DNA from: Bacteroidia bacterium
GTDB lineage: Bacteria > Bacteroidota > Bacteroidia > B-17B0 > Aurantibacillaceae
Reading direction: 5' to 3'
Assembly: GCA_018000995.1 (NCBI GenBank)
Contig: JAGNIU010000017.1
Coordinates: forward strand, 1 to 64,000
Length of the DNA stretch: 64,000 nt
Under the pieces are notes generated by a model. It was not told the origin of the DNA. It did no database searches and saw only the letters and a list, made by a program, of their open reading frames with translations. The position numbers and the translations under genes were made by a program. Of this stretch, positions 38,798 to 47,300 are shown piece by piece (within the stretch, counting starts at the first letter, position 1; each line of letters opens with the position of its first letter).

Positions 38798-39166
38798 CTA
38801 TTTTTTGAAGAAAAAGTAAAGGGCTGCGATAAGGAAGGCAAAACCAACAACATGATTCCAGCGAAAGTTATCATGTTTGAAGAAAATAAGGGTGAAAATG
38901 ACAAAAACCGAGATAGAAATTACTTCCTGAATCATTTTTAACTGCCACATGTTAAAAGGACCACCATTTATATTGCTTCCCAATTTATTGGCGGGCACCA
39001 TTAAGGAATATTCAACTAATGCTATTAACCAACTGATTAAAACCGCCCCCACTATACCAACATTTTTTAAAAAGGAAATATCCTTAAATTTTAAATGACC
39101 ATACCAGGCAATAGTCATGAAGGTGTTAGAAGCAATAAGAAGAAGTATTGTATAAAGAGGGCGCAT
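38798..39166 (-). CDS. DMT-superfamily small membrane protein (DUF486)
   Basis: 122 residues with four transmembrane segments. FMTIAWYGHLKFKD, ISWLIALVEYSLMVPANKLG and FNMWQLKMIQEVISISVFVI are the conserved parts of the DUF486 DMT-like family. Function unknown; the family is predicted to transport a small molecule. Its ATG at 39166 coincides with the first base of marC's stop, so the pair overlap by one base and are co-transcribed. Confidence 0.9.
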   Translation of the reverse strand: MRPLYTILLLIASNTFMTIAWYGHLKFKDISFLKNVGIVGAVLISWLIALVEYSLMVPANKLGSNINGGPFNMWQLKMIQEVISISVFVIFTLIFFKHDNFRWNHVVGFAFLIAALYFFFKK

Positions 39167-39738
39167 TACAAACCGGTGTATTTTCTGAATAATTTAATAG
39201 CGAGTGCCAATAAAACAATTCCGAATACTTTTTTAAGAATGGCAATTCCACCTGCTCCTAAAAATTTCTCGAGAAGATTAAGGTGTTTTAAGACAAAATA
39301 AACAACAATTACATTTATAACAATAGCGACTAAAATAGACACAATATTATACTCTGCCCTAATGGAAAGCAATGTGCTCAAAGTACCTGTTCCTGCAATT
39401 AAAGGAAAGGCTAAAGGCACAACAGAAGCTGTGTTCGTCATTTCATCTTTCGAAATCTTAATTCCCAAAATCATTTCGAAGGCAATAATGAATAATAAAA
39501 TTGAACCCGCAATGGCAAAATCCCCAATCTGAATACCAATGATATCCAAAATATAATTTCCTAAAAATAAAAACACTACCATAATACCAAACGATACCAT
39601 CGAAGCTTTGGCTGCATCAATATACCCGGTTTTTTCTTTCAGACTTATTATTACAGGAATTGAACCAATAACATCAATTACTGCGAAAAGTACCATTGTT
39701 ACTTTAAGTATTTCTATTATGTCAAACTTTAATTCCAT
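39166..39738 (-). CDS. MarC family integral membrane protein (UPF0056)
   Basis: 190 residues from the ATG at 39738 (MELKFDIIEILKVTMVLFAV); an upstream ATG at 39786 would add 16 residues read from the palindromic repeat at 39747 and is unlikely. Six hydrophobic segments and the signatures VIDVIGSIPVIISL, ISKDEMTNTASVVPLAFPLI and AGTGTLSTLLS fit MarC. The family was once linked to multiple antibiotic resistance in E. coli but that has been withdrawn, and the substrate is unknown. It lies downstream of pheS and a TPR gene and overlaps the DUF486 gene. Confidence 0.88.
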   Translation of the reverse strand: MELKFDIIEILKVTMVLFAVIDVIGSIPVIISLKEKTGYIDAAKASMVSFGIMVVFLFLGNYILDIIGIQIGDFAIAGSILLFIIAFEMILGIKISKDEMTNTASVVPLAFPLIAGTGTLSTLLSIRAEYNIVSILVAIVINVIVVYFVLKHLNLLEKFLGAGGIAILKKVFGIVLLALAIKLFRKYTGL

Positions 39739-39746
39739 GTTCCTTT

Positions 39747-39814
39747 TGTCAGGTCGAGCGTAGTCGAGATTCCTGTTTATTTTCATTCACTTCTCGACTC
39801 CGCTCGAAGTGACA
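39747..39814. repeat. Palindromic repeat of the TCGAGCG-AGTCGAGA type
   Basis: Left arm TGTCA-GG-TCGAGCG-T-AGTCGAGA and right arm TCTCGACT-C-CGCTCGA-AG-TGACA form a long nearly perfect inverted repeat filling the whole gap between the TPR gene and marC. The same core recurs at 57795-57835. Confidence 0.75.
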
Positions 39815-40132
39815 TTAATCCTCCAACATCCAAATCGCTTCGTTTATTTCGTTTACGGCTTTTTGGTTGTTTTGTTTTTGCGCGAGTGCTAATCCTTTTT
39901 TATAATATTCTAGAGCTTCTTTTTCCTTATTTAATTTTTCTGCTACTTGTCCGAGTTGATAATAACAAGGTAAATAGTCAGCATCTAATTTATTTGTTTT
40001 TAAAAATTGTTTTTCAGCCTCTTCGTATTTTCCTTCTCCAACAAATTCAACCGCTAAAGCATAATTCAAAAAAACATCTTCAGGTTCTTCCTTCAACATT
40101 CCGATTAAATTATCTATTCGTGAATTCTTCAT
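39815..40132 (-). CDS. Small tetratricopeptide-repeat protein
   Basis: 105 residues, all alpha. Two to three TPRs are visible: DVFLNYALAVEFVGEGKYEE (about 17-36), YLPCYYQLGQVAEKLNKEKE and ALEYYKKGLALAQKQNNQKA. No signal peptide; a cytoplasmic protein-interaction adaptor of unknown partner. It follows pheS by 29 bp. Confidence 0.8.
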   Translation of the reverse strand: MKNSRIDNLIGMLKEEPEDVFLNYALAVEFVGEGKYEEAEKQFLKTNKLDADYLPCYYQLGQVAEKLNKEKEALEYYKKGLALAQKQNNQKAVNEINEAIWMLED

Positions 40133-40161
40133 GTCTAATCAGAAACTGGAAACCGGAAATA

Positions 40162-41187
40162 TTATGCAGGCGTAAATTGCTTCAAGAAGCGAACATCGTT
40201 CTCGAAAAACAAGCGTAAATCTTTTACCTGATATTTCAACATCGCAATGCGTTCTATTCCCATTCCAAAGGCAAAACCTTTAAATTTATTCGGATCGATA
40301 CCGCAATTTTCTAATACCTGAGGATCTACCATTCCACAACCTAAAATCTCAACCCAGCCACTGTATTTACAAACGTTACAGCCTTTTCCTTTACAGATAG
40401 TACAACTGATATCCACCTCAGCACTTGGCTCTGTGAACGGGAAATAACTCGGACGCAAACGAATTTGCGTATCGTTACCAAACATTTCCTGAGAAAAATA
40501 TAAAAGTGTTTGCTTTAAATCGGCAAACGAAACATTACTATCAATATACAAACCTTCTACTTGGTGAAACTGACAATGCGCTCTTGCACTGATGGCTTCA
40601 TTACGGTAAACACGCCCCGGAGAAATAGTTCTGATGGGCGGTTTTTGTTGTTCCATAATATGAACTTGCACACTCGATGTTTGTGTACGCAAAACCATTT
40701 CGGGATTTAAACTCACATAAAATGTATCCTGCATATCACGTGCCGGATGATTTTCCGGTGTGTTTAATGCTGTAAAATTATGCCAATCATCTTCAATCTC
40801 TCTTCCTTCACTAACCGTAAAACCAATCTTTGAAAAAATATCGATAATCTGATTTTTTACAATACTTAATGGATGACGAGAACCTACAGAAATGTTTGGG
40901 TCGCCGGGCAAAGTTAAATCAACATCTGAAGAAGTATTTGAATCACTAGCCGCTTCAAATTTTTCCTTTAAGTGATTTATTTTTTCTTGCGCTTTATTTT
41001 TAAGGTCGTTTAATTTCTGACCTAATTCCTTTTTTAATTCAGGTGTAACTGTTTTAAACTCATCAAACAACACGGTAATCTCCCCTTTTTTACTCAACCA
41101 TTTAATACGGTATTCTTCCACCTGCTCTTTTGTGCCAAGTGCCAGCCCCTCTACTTCTTGTAATAAGTTATTTATTTTTTCGAGCAT
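40162..41187 (-). CDS. pheS: Phenylalanine--tRNA ligase alpha subunit
   Basis: 342 residues from the ATG at 41187 (MLEKINNLLQEVEGLALG); an upstream ATG at 41208 would add seven residues. The N-terminal coiled-coil is present, then class II motif 2 (PPIRTISPGRVYRNEAISAR with FHQVEGLYID) and motif 3 (FAFGMGIERIAMLKY). A zinc-ribbon-like CTICKGKGCNVCKYSGW is present, as in many bacterial PheS. It charges tRNA-Phe together with PheT, which is not in the window. Transcribed divergently from the MORN/VWA gene, 48 bp away. Confidence 0.96.
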   Translation of the reverse strand: MLEKINNLLQEVEGLALGTKEQVEEYRIKWLSKKGEITVLFDEFKTVTPELKKELGQKLNDLKNKAQEKINHLKEKFEAASDSNTSSDVDLTLPGDPNISVGSRHPLSIVKNQIIDIFSKIGFTVSEGREIEDDWHNFTALNTPENHPARDMQDTFYVSLNPEMVLRTQTSSVQVHIMEQQKPPIRTISPGRVYRNEAISARAHCQFHQVEGLYIDSNVSFADLKQTLLYFSQEMFGNDTQIRLRPSYFPFTEPSAEVDISCTICKGKGCNVCKYSGWVEILGCGMVDPQVLENCGIDPNKFKGFAFGMGIERIAMLKYQVKDLRLFFENDVRFLKQFTPA

Positions 41188-41235
41188 ATTATTTGCTAAT
41201 GACTGCAAAATTAAGCAATTTTAATTTGTCGCTAT

Positions 41236-42378
41236 ATGTTTAAAACCTACTATATCCTGTTATTCTTTGTTTTTACCATGGGTTTTATGAAAGCTCAGTA
41301 TAAACGATACGAAATTCAGGATAAAGACACCGTAAATATTATTGATAACAACGATCTCAAACAAGGGATTTGGCGCGAAAATTGGTCGAATGGCGATTTA
41401 AAACTGGAAACTTCTTATAAAGATGGAAAAAAACACGGGCTGGAAATAACCTGGTACGATCACCCGGATTGTGTTGAACAGGAAGCTTTTTATAAAGACG
41501 GAAAACTAGATGGTTCGGTAACACATTATTCTAAAAAATGCCGTAAAGATTTTTACGAAATGTATAAAAACGGTGTTAAACATGGACCGGAAGTTGAATA
41601 TTACAATAACGGATACCTTAAAGCAGAAGGGGTTTATAAAAACGGAAGTTTAGACGGTTATTACAGTGTATACGACCGCCGAGGTAGATTCAGTTTTGAG
41701 AGCCGAAGTACAAATGCAGAAGCCGATTTAAAACCAAATAAAGACACCATAAACAACATTGTTTTTAACGTTCTGAAACGAAATAATAAATGGAAAAAGA
41801 CTTTAATAGTAGCAGATTTAACAGGAAGTATGTATCCGTTTGCGCAACAAGTGAGTACTTGGCTAAGTCTTCATTTTACGCGCGATTCGTTACGACAAAG
41901 TTTTGCTTTTTTTAATGATGGTGACCGGAAAAAAGATGCTGATAAAAAAGTTGGTATTACAGGCGGGGTGTATTTTTGCACTGCTACAAATGCCGATCAG
42001 TTGATTAATGCCATGAACCTTTGCATCCGCAACGGACAAGGTGGCGATGCTCCGGAAAATGTTGTTGAGGCCATACTTTACGGACTTAAAAAAACAAGAA
42101 ATATTGAGAATATTATTTTAATTGCCGACAATTGGGCAAAGGTTAGGGACATTAACTTAATAACAAAAGTTAAAGTGCCTGTGAGGGTTTTACTTTGCGG
42201 CGTTACTGAAGGCATGGAAATACATCCCGATTATCTGAACATTGCCTACAAAACAAAGGGGTCTATTCACACTATTGAACAAGATATCACTGACTTAATG
42301 CAACAATCCCCCGGAAAAAAATTCAGCATTAATGGCGTAGATTATATCATTAAAAACGGAAACATACGCGCTTATTAA
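41236..42378 (+). CDS. Secreted MORN-repeat + von Willebrand A-like protein
   Basis: 380 residues. Signal peptide 1-20 (GFMKAQ). Residues about 40-160 are MORN/YwqK-type antitoxin-like repeats (GIWRENWSNGDLKLETSYKD, GKKHGLEITWYD, YKNGSLDGYYSVYD). Residues about 185-350 are a VWA-like fold with the metal-ion-dependent adhesion site DLTGSM (Asp194) and a later GQGGDAPENVVEAI loop. The combination of MORN and VWA in one secreted protein is unusual; I know of no named family for it. VWA sites bind divalent metal and protein ligands, so it may be an envelope adaptor. No obvious operon partner. Confidence 0.75.
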   Translation: MFKTYYILLFFVFTMGFMKAQYKRYEIQDKDTVNIIDNNDLKQGIWRENWSNGDLKLETSYKDGKKHGLEITWYDHPDCVEQEAFYKDGKLDGSVTHYSKKCRKDFYEMYKNGVKHGPEVEYYNNGYLKAEGVYKNGSLDGYYSVYDRRGRFSFESRSTNAEADLKPNKDTINNIVFNVLKRNNKWKKTLIVADLTGSMYPFAQQVSTWLSLHFTRDSLRQSFAFFNDGDRKKDADKKVGITGGVYFCTATNADQLINAMNLCIRNGQGGDAPENVVEAILYGLKKTRNIENIILIADNWAKVRDINLITKVKVPVRVLLCGVTEGMEIHPDYLNIAYKTKGSIHTIEQDITDLMQQSPGKKFSINGVDYIIKNGNIRAY

Positions 42379-42393
42379 AATAAGTTTAGGCAG

Positions 42394-42414
42394 TTTGTCA
42401 GAGTTTATGACAAA
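42394..42414. promoter_or_regulatory. Inverted repeat upstream of clpP promoter
   Basis: TTTGTCA-GAGTTTA-TGACAAA is a perfect 7-bp inverted repeat with a 7-bp spacer, 30 bp before the clpP -33 box. It is followed by A7, not T, so it is not a + strand terminator. It may be an operator or upstream element of this stress gene. Confidence 0.4.
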
Positions 42415-42443
42415 AAAAGGTTGAAAACTCATTTAGCATAGTA

Positions 42444-42474
42444 TTTGCATAATTAACTTGTACAATTAACTTTG
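42444..42474 (+). promoter_or_regulatory. clpP promoter
   Basis: TTTG (42444-42447), 19-bp gap, TAACTTTG (42467-42474): a perfect match to the Bacteroidota -33/-7 consensus. Transcription should start near 42480, with the ATG at 42497. Confidence 0.85.
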
Positions 42475-42496
42475 AAACAATCTAAAACACACAATT

Positions 42497-43168
42497 ATGT
42501 TCGACAATAATGAATTTAAAAAATATGCTACCAAGCATATGGGTATTAATAGCCTTACTTATGATAGCTATTCTTCCCGCATAACCTCTTCTCTAACTCC
42601 ATACATTATAGAAGAACGTCAGTTAAACGTTGCACAAATGGACGTTTTCTCGCGTTTGATGATGGATCGCATTATATTTTTAGGAACCGGTATCAATGAC
42701 CAAGTTGCTAATATCGTGCAAGCTCAATTATTATTTCTAGAATCAGTGGATGCTAAAAAAGACATTCAGATCTACATCAATTCACCGGGTGGTTCTGTTT
42801 ATGCAGGATTAGGTATTTACGATACTATGCAAATTGTTCGTCCGGATGTAGCTACTATTTGTACAGGTATGGCAGCCAGTATGGGTGCTGTATTACAATG
42901 TGCAGGTGCAAAAGGAAAACGTACTGCTTTAAAGCATGCACGAGTTATGATTCACCAACCAATGGGTGGTGCAGAAGGACAAGCTTCTGATATCGAAATC
43001 ACAGCCCGTGAAATTCAGAAATTGAAAAAAGAATTATATGAAATCATTTCCCTTCACAGCGGACAAACCTACGAAAAAGTGTGGGCCGATTCAGACCGTG
43101 ATTGTTGGATGATTGCCGAAGAAGCAAAAGCTTACGGTATGATTGACGAAGTTCTTTTGAAGAAATAG
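42497..43168 (+). CDS. clpP: ATP-dependent Clp protease proteolytic subunit
   Basis: 223 residues. The Ser-His-Asp triad is Ser128 (GMAASMGAVL), His153 (RVMIHQPMGG) and Asp202 (DSDRDCWM). INSPGGSVYAGLGIYDTMQ is the oxyanion region. It forms a tetradecamer that degrades proteins fed by ClpX/ClpA-type ATPases. The N-terminus is about 25 residues longer than E. coli ClpP before ERQLNV; part may be a propeptide. It is monocistronic: own promoter, and a repeat plus strong terminator follow. clpX and tig are not in the window. Confidence 0.97.
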   Translation: MFDNNEFKKYATKHMGINSLTYDSYSSRITSSLTPYIIEERQLNVAQMDVFSRLMMDRIIFLGTGINDQVANIVQAQLLFLESVDAKKDIQIYINSPGGSVYAGLGIYDTMQIVRPDVATICTGMAASMGAVLQCAGAKGKRTALKHARVMIHQPMGGAEGQASDIEITAREIQKLKKELYEIISLHSGQTYEKVWADSDRDCWMIAEEAKAYGMIDEVLLKK

Positions 43169-43170
43169 TC

Positions 43171-43191
43171 ATTCTGAACTTGTTTCAGAAT
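43171..43191. repeat. Short palindromic repeat, CTGAACTTG-type
   Basis: ATTCTGAA-CTTGT-TTCAGAAT, a perfect 8-bp hairpin in the clpP 3' region. Its core TCTGAACTTG.TTCAGA is the same kind as the first hairpin of the element at 30007. Confidence 0.6.
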
Positions 43192-43203
43192 CTTTTAAAA
43201 CTT

Positions 43204-43232
43204 AGCCCTTTCTTTTTGAAAGGGCTTTTTTA
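43204..43232 (+). terminator. Rho-independent terminator of clpP
   Basis: AGCCCTTTC-TTTTT-GAAAGGGCT: 9-bp stem 43204-43212/43218-43226 followed by TTTTTTATTTT. Confidence 0.9.
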
Positions 43233-43264
43233 TTTTCCTACTTTTAATCTATTAATTCAAAACT

Positions 43265-44530
43265 ATGAACCGTCGCAATTTTTTAAGAACAACAGGCATT
43301 GCATCAACAGTTGCATTAACATCAACGCAATTATTTGCAAATACAATCGCAAAACATGAGCCAAGCAAGGGGTTAATTAATCCTGATATCATAAAAAAAT
43401 TAACCGATAGAATAAAACCAATTACTAAAGAAGAACGCGCACAACGTTTAGAACAAGCCCGCAAATTAATGACTGAAAATAAAATCGATGCTATTTTCAT
43501 GGAGGGCGGAACTTCTTTAGATTATTTTACCGGAATACATTGGGGAAGATCGGAACGCTTGTTCGGAATGTTACTGCCGAAAAACGGCGCGCCATTTTTT
43601 ATCTCACCAAAGTTTGAAGAAACACGTGCACAAGAACAAACAGGAAATGGAAAATTATATTGCTGGGAAGAAAATGAAAGTCCGTTTGAACTGATTACAA
43701 AAATTTTAAAAGAAAATGGTTTAGCTAACGCTACAATTGGTTTAGAAGAAACTACACGTTATTTTATAACGGAAGGATTTCAGAAAGCCATGCCATCTGC
43801 AAAAATTGTTAGTGCAACAGCTATTACTGCAGGATGCAGAGGTTTAAAAACCGAACACGAAATTGAATTGATGCAAATTGCCAATGATATGGCCATGGAA
43901 GTTTACAAAGTGGCCGTTACACAATTAAAAGAAGGTATGAGTGAAAGTGAATTTGGAAAGATAATTACACAATTGTTTGCTGAGTTTGGAGTTGGAGGCG
44001 GAGCTTTAGTTTTATTTGGAGAAGCAAGTGCGCATCCACATGGTTTAGTAAAAGAAGTTCGTTTAAAACAAAACGATATTGTATTAATGGATGGAGGTTG
44101 TTCTGTTGAAGGTTATGAATCGGATATTACCCGCACAGTTGTATTTGGAAAATCAACACAAAAAATGAATGATGTGTTTAATATTGTTTTAAAAGCACAA
44201 CAAGATGCTTTAAAATTTGCAAAACCAGGCGTAAGTTTCGAATCGGTTGATGCAGTTGCCAGAAAAGTAATTAGCGATGCGGGTTACGGTCCGGGTTACA
44301 AATATTTCACACATCGTTTAGGACATGGCATTGGCATGGACGGTCACGAATGGCATTACGTAGTTGGTGGCAATAAACGCTTAATGGAAAAAGGAAACAT
44401 GATGAGCAATGAACCCGGCATTTATATTTTGGGTGAATTTGGAATCAGAATTGAAGATGAAATGTTGATTACAGAAAACGGCGCTAAAATTTTATTGCCG
44501 AAGCAACAAAGTTTGGAAGTGATGTTTTGA
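43265..44530 (+). CDS. Xaa-Pro aminopeptidase (M24), Tat-exported
   Basis: 421 residues. The N-terminus NRRNFLRTTG is a twin-arginine (Tat) signal, with a hydrophobic stretch ending near LFAN (about 25). Creatinase N-domain about 50-180, then the pita-bread peptidase. Metal ligands: Asp in MDGGCSVEGYESDITR (two Asp), His in HRLGHGIGMDGHE, Glu in NEPGIY and Glu in RIEDEMLI. It removes N-terminal residues from peptides with proline second, in the periplasm. Secretion through Tat implies the metal is loaded in the cytoplasm. Confidence 0.9.
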   Translation: MNRRNFLRTTGIASTVALTSTQLFANTIAKHEPSKGLINPDIIKKLTDRIKPITKEERAQRLEQARKLMTENKIDAIFMEGGTSLDYFTGIHWGRSERLFGMLLPKNGAPFFISPKFEETRAQEQTGNGKLYCWEENESPFELITKILKENGLANATIGLEETTRYFITEGFQKAMPSAKIVSATAITAGCRGLKTEHEIELMQIANDMAMEVYKVAVTQLKEGMSESEFGKIITQLFAEFGVGGGALVLFGEASAHPHGLVKEVRLKQNDIVLMDGGCSVEGYESDITRTVVFGKSTQKMNDVFNIVLKAQQDALKFAKPGVSFESVDAVARKVISDAGYGPGYKYFTHRLGHGIGMDGHEWHYVVGGNKRLMEKGNMMSNEPGIYILGEFGIRIEDEMLITENGAKILLPKQQSLEVMF

Positions 44531-44533
44531 TTG

Positions 44534-44612
44534 GAACGCTGATGACGCAGATTGGTATGATTTACGCTTATAAAATCATATTTAATCTTACTAATCAGCG
44601 CTATCTGCGTTC
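44534..44612. repeat. Long imperfect inverted repeat between convergent genes
   Basis: Arms 44534-44553 and 44593-44612 match at 16 of 20 positions as inverted copies; inside, TATGATTT (44556-44563) and AAATCATA (44573-44580) add a perfect 8-bp stem. It fills most of the gap between the M24 peptidase and mqnC stops and may also serve as a terminator in both directions. Confidence 0.6.
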
Positions 44613-44638
44613 TATACTTGCGGAATAATTTTCAAAAA

Positions 44639-45766
44639 TTAATAATCAATAACCTGCTCTGTAATATTTTCAGGAATAGCTCTGTCTTCGTATTGCTGAT
44701 TTCTTAATTGTGGTTCAAAGCCTGCTTCACGTATAGAATCCTGAATAGTTTTGTATGTGAAACGGTGCGGGGCTCCTGCAGCACTCACCACATTTTCTTC
44801 AATCATAATACTGCCAAAATCATTTGCGCCGGCGTGCAGACAAATTTGCGCAGTTGCTTTTCCAACCGTTAACCATGAAGCTTGTATATTCTCAATATTC
44901 GGCAACATAATTCTGCTTAATGCTAACATGCGGATGTATTCATCTGAAGTCACATGATTTTTAATTCCCTTAACGCGTTTCAATAAAGTTCCGTCATCCT
45001 GAAACGGCCATGGAATAAATGCTAAAAATCCTTTTGCTTCTTTTGGCTTTAATTCTTGCACATCACGTAACCAAACTAAATGTTCGAAACGCTCGTAAAT
45101 AGTTTCAACATGACCAAACATCATTGTTGCTGATGTTGTTAAATTTAATTGGTGAGCGGCTTTCATTACTTCCAACCACTCTCTTCCTGTACATTTTCCC
45201 TTCGAAATTAAACGGCGAACTCTGTCATTTAAAATTTCTGCTCCCGCTCCGGGCAAACTATCTAAACCCGCTTCCTTTAATGCTTTTAAAACTTCAGTAT
45301 GGGTTGATTTTTCAAGTTTAGTGATGTGTGCAATTTCGGGCGGACCCAATGCATGCAATTTTATACTCGGGAATAAAGCTTTTATCTCCTTAAATAAGTT
45401 CACATAATAGCTCAATCCTAAATCAGGATGATGACCACCTTGTAATAACAATTGCTCTCCACCATACTTAATGGTTTCTTCAATTTTACGTTTGTAAGTA
45501 GCAATATCAGTTATATAAGATTCAGCATGACCGGGAATTCTATAAAAATTACAGAACTTACAATTGGCAATACAAACATTGGTGGTATTGAGGTTACGGT
45601 CGATAATCCAAGTCACCTTTTTCGAGTTGCTCTTTTTAATGTTACGGATTTCGTTAGCCGCGAACATTAACTCAGTTGTAGGAGCATTTTCAAATAGAAA
45701 AACACCTTCTTCAATCGTTAAAAATTCAAGGTTTATCGCCCTTTTTAATAATGCCTCAACATTCAT
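44639..45766 (-). CDS. mqnC: Cyclic dehypoxanthinylfutalosine synthase (radical SAM)
   Basis: 375 residues. The radical SAM cluster motif is CIANCKFC (Cx3Cx2C); GGEQLLLQGGHHPDLGLSYY, HALGPPEIAHI and LPGAGAEILNDRVRRL are MqnC signatures, as is ATMMFGHVETIYERFEHLVW. It cyclises dehypoxanthine futalosine in the futalosine route to menaquinone. MqnE has a similar cluster but its sequence differs in these blocks; MqnC is the better fit. The other mqn genes are not in the window. Divergent from pepA by 78 bp. Confidence 0.9.
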   Translation of the reverse strand: MNVEALLKRAINLEFLTIEEGVFLFENAPTTELMFAANEIRNIKKSNSKKVTWIIDRNLNTTNVCIANCKFCNFYRIPGHAESYITDIATYKRKIEETIKYGGEQLLLQGGHHPDLGLSYYVNLFKEIKALFPSIKLHALGPPEIAHITKLEKSTHTEVLKALKEAGLDSLPGAGAEILNDRVRRLISKGKCTGREWLEVMKAAHQLNLTTSATMMFGHVETIYERFEHLVWLRDVQELKPKEAKGFLAFIPWPFQDDGTLLKRVKGIKNHVTSDEYIRMLALSRIMLPNIENIQASWLTVGKATAQICLHAGANDFGSIMIEENVVSAAGAPHRFTYKTIQDSIREAGFEPQLRNQQYEDRAIPENITEQVIDY

Positions 45767-45844
45767 GGTTCAAAATTACGATTTAACCCCGAAATATTAG
45801 GTTAATTAATTGAAAATTATAATATTCGTACATCCCAATTTACT

Positions 45845-47278
45845 ATGACTACTATAAAGAAAACAAACACGGTTACTAAAGGTTCTAATATTGCCATCAT
45901 CACCGAAAAATGGAAAAACAAGCCTAACTACAACTTAAGTAACGATTTAGCGGATTATTTAACTTCTCAATTCAGCGATCCTGAAAAGAAATTCGTTTCT
46001 ACTACACATTTAGGTCAGTTAGTGACTGTTATTTTAGTTGACCCTAAAAAAGATGCAAATGCAACTCATGAAGGTTTACGCAAAAACGGTTGTGGAATTT
46101 GTGATGCAGTTAATGCTTCGAAAGGTAAAACAGTAACTGTTGTAAACGATACTTTAAAAAATTCGAATAGTTTAGCTTTAGCAGAAGGTATTGCTTTAGC
46201 GAATTACCAATTTGCACATCACAAACCAAGCGCGAAGAAAAATTTAAACACGCTTGATACAATTAACGTTGTTGATGGCAGATTAAAAGATGCTCAATTA
46301 AAAAATTTAAATATTACCGTTGATGCTACTTGTAAAGCACGCGATTTAGTTAACGAGCCTGTAAATATTTTAAATGCAACAGGTTTAGCAAATGCTTTTA
46401 AAGAGATGGGCAAACAAGCCGGTTTTAAAGTAGAAGTATTTAATAAAGCGAAAATCGTTCAACAAAAAATGGGCGGTTTGCTTTCTGTAAATGCCGGAAG
46501 TGTTGATGAACCGACTTTCACCATAATGGAATACAAAGGTCGCGGTTCAAAAAATAAAAAACCTTATGTACTAGTTGGAAAAGGTGTTGTTTACGACACT
46601 GGCGGATTAAGCTTGAAGCCAACGCCAAACAGTATGGACTTAATGAAATGTGATATGGCAGGTGCCGCTGCAGTTGGTTGTACGATGTACGCGATTGCAA
46701 AAGCAAAATTACCGGTTCATGTTATTGGATTAGTTCCTGCTACAGATAATCGTCCGGGCTTTAATGCATTTGCTCCCGGAGATATTATTACGATGATGGA
46801 TGGTAGCACAGTTGAAATGTTAAACTCAGATGCTGAAGGCCGAATGATTTTAGCAGATGCTTTACACTTCGCTAAAAAATATACACCTGAATTAACTATA
46901 GATTTAGCAACCTTAACAGGAGCTGCTGCCGCCGCTATCGGACAATACGGAATTGTTGCCATGGGAAATGCTCCAGTAAAACATAAAACTAAATTAAGCG
47001 ACAGCGGTTTCAGAACTCACGAACGTTTAGCAGAGTTTCCGTTTTGGGATGATTATTATGAGTTAATGAAATCGGATATTGCTGATATGAAAAATATTGG
47101 CGGCCCATATGGCGGTTCGATTACTGCCGGAAAGTTTTTAGAGAAGTTTACAAATTACCCTTACATACATTTAGATATTGCAGGTCCTGCCTTTGTAACC
47201 GGAAAAGATAGTTACCGAGGAAAAGGCGGCACGGGTGTTGGTGTAAGGTTACTGTTTGATTTTTTTGCTAATAAATAA
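45845..47278 (+). CDS. pepA: Leucyl aminopeptidase (M17)
   Basis: 477 residues. Metal and active-site motifs are clear: VGKGVVYDTGGLSLKP, SMDLMKCDMAGAAAV (Lys and Asp ligands) and NSDAEGRMILADAL (Asp, Glu). The C-terminal domain ends GPAFVTGKDSYRGKGGTG. It removes N-terminal residues from peptides in the cytoplasm. The hypothetical gene downstream (47301) begins 23 bp after the stop. Confidence 0.95.
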   Translation: MTTIKKTNTVTKGSNIAIITEKWKNKPNYNLSNDLADYLTSQFSDPEKKFVSTTHLGQLVTVILVDPKKDANATHEGLRKNGCGICDAVNASKGKTVTVVNDTLKNSNSLALAEGIALANYQFAHHKPSAKKNLNTLDTINVVDGRLKDAQLKNLNITVDATCKARDLVNEPVNILNATGLANAFKEMGKQAGFKVEVFNKAKIVQQKMGGLLSVNAGSVDEPTFTIMEYKGRGSKNKKPYVLVGKGVVYDTGGLSLKPTPNSMDLMKCDMAGAAAVGCTMYAIAKAKLPVHVIGLVPATDNRPGFNAFAPGDIITMMDGSTVEMLNSDAEGRMILADALHFAKKYTPELTIDLATLTGAAAAAIGQYGIVAMGNAPVKHKTKLSDSGFRTHERLAEFPFWDDYYELMKSDIADMKNIGGPYGGSITAGKFLEKFTNYPYIHLDIAGPAFVTGKDSYRGKGGTGVGVRLLFDFFANK

Positions 47279-47300
47279 AAACTATAAACGCGTTTCGTTA

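Noticed and set aside
39739-39786. Upstream ATG adding 16 residues to MarC
   Set aside because: The added residues are read from the palindromic repeat and precede the normal family start.
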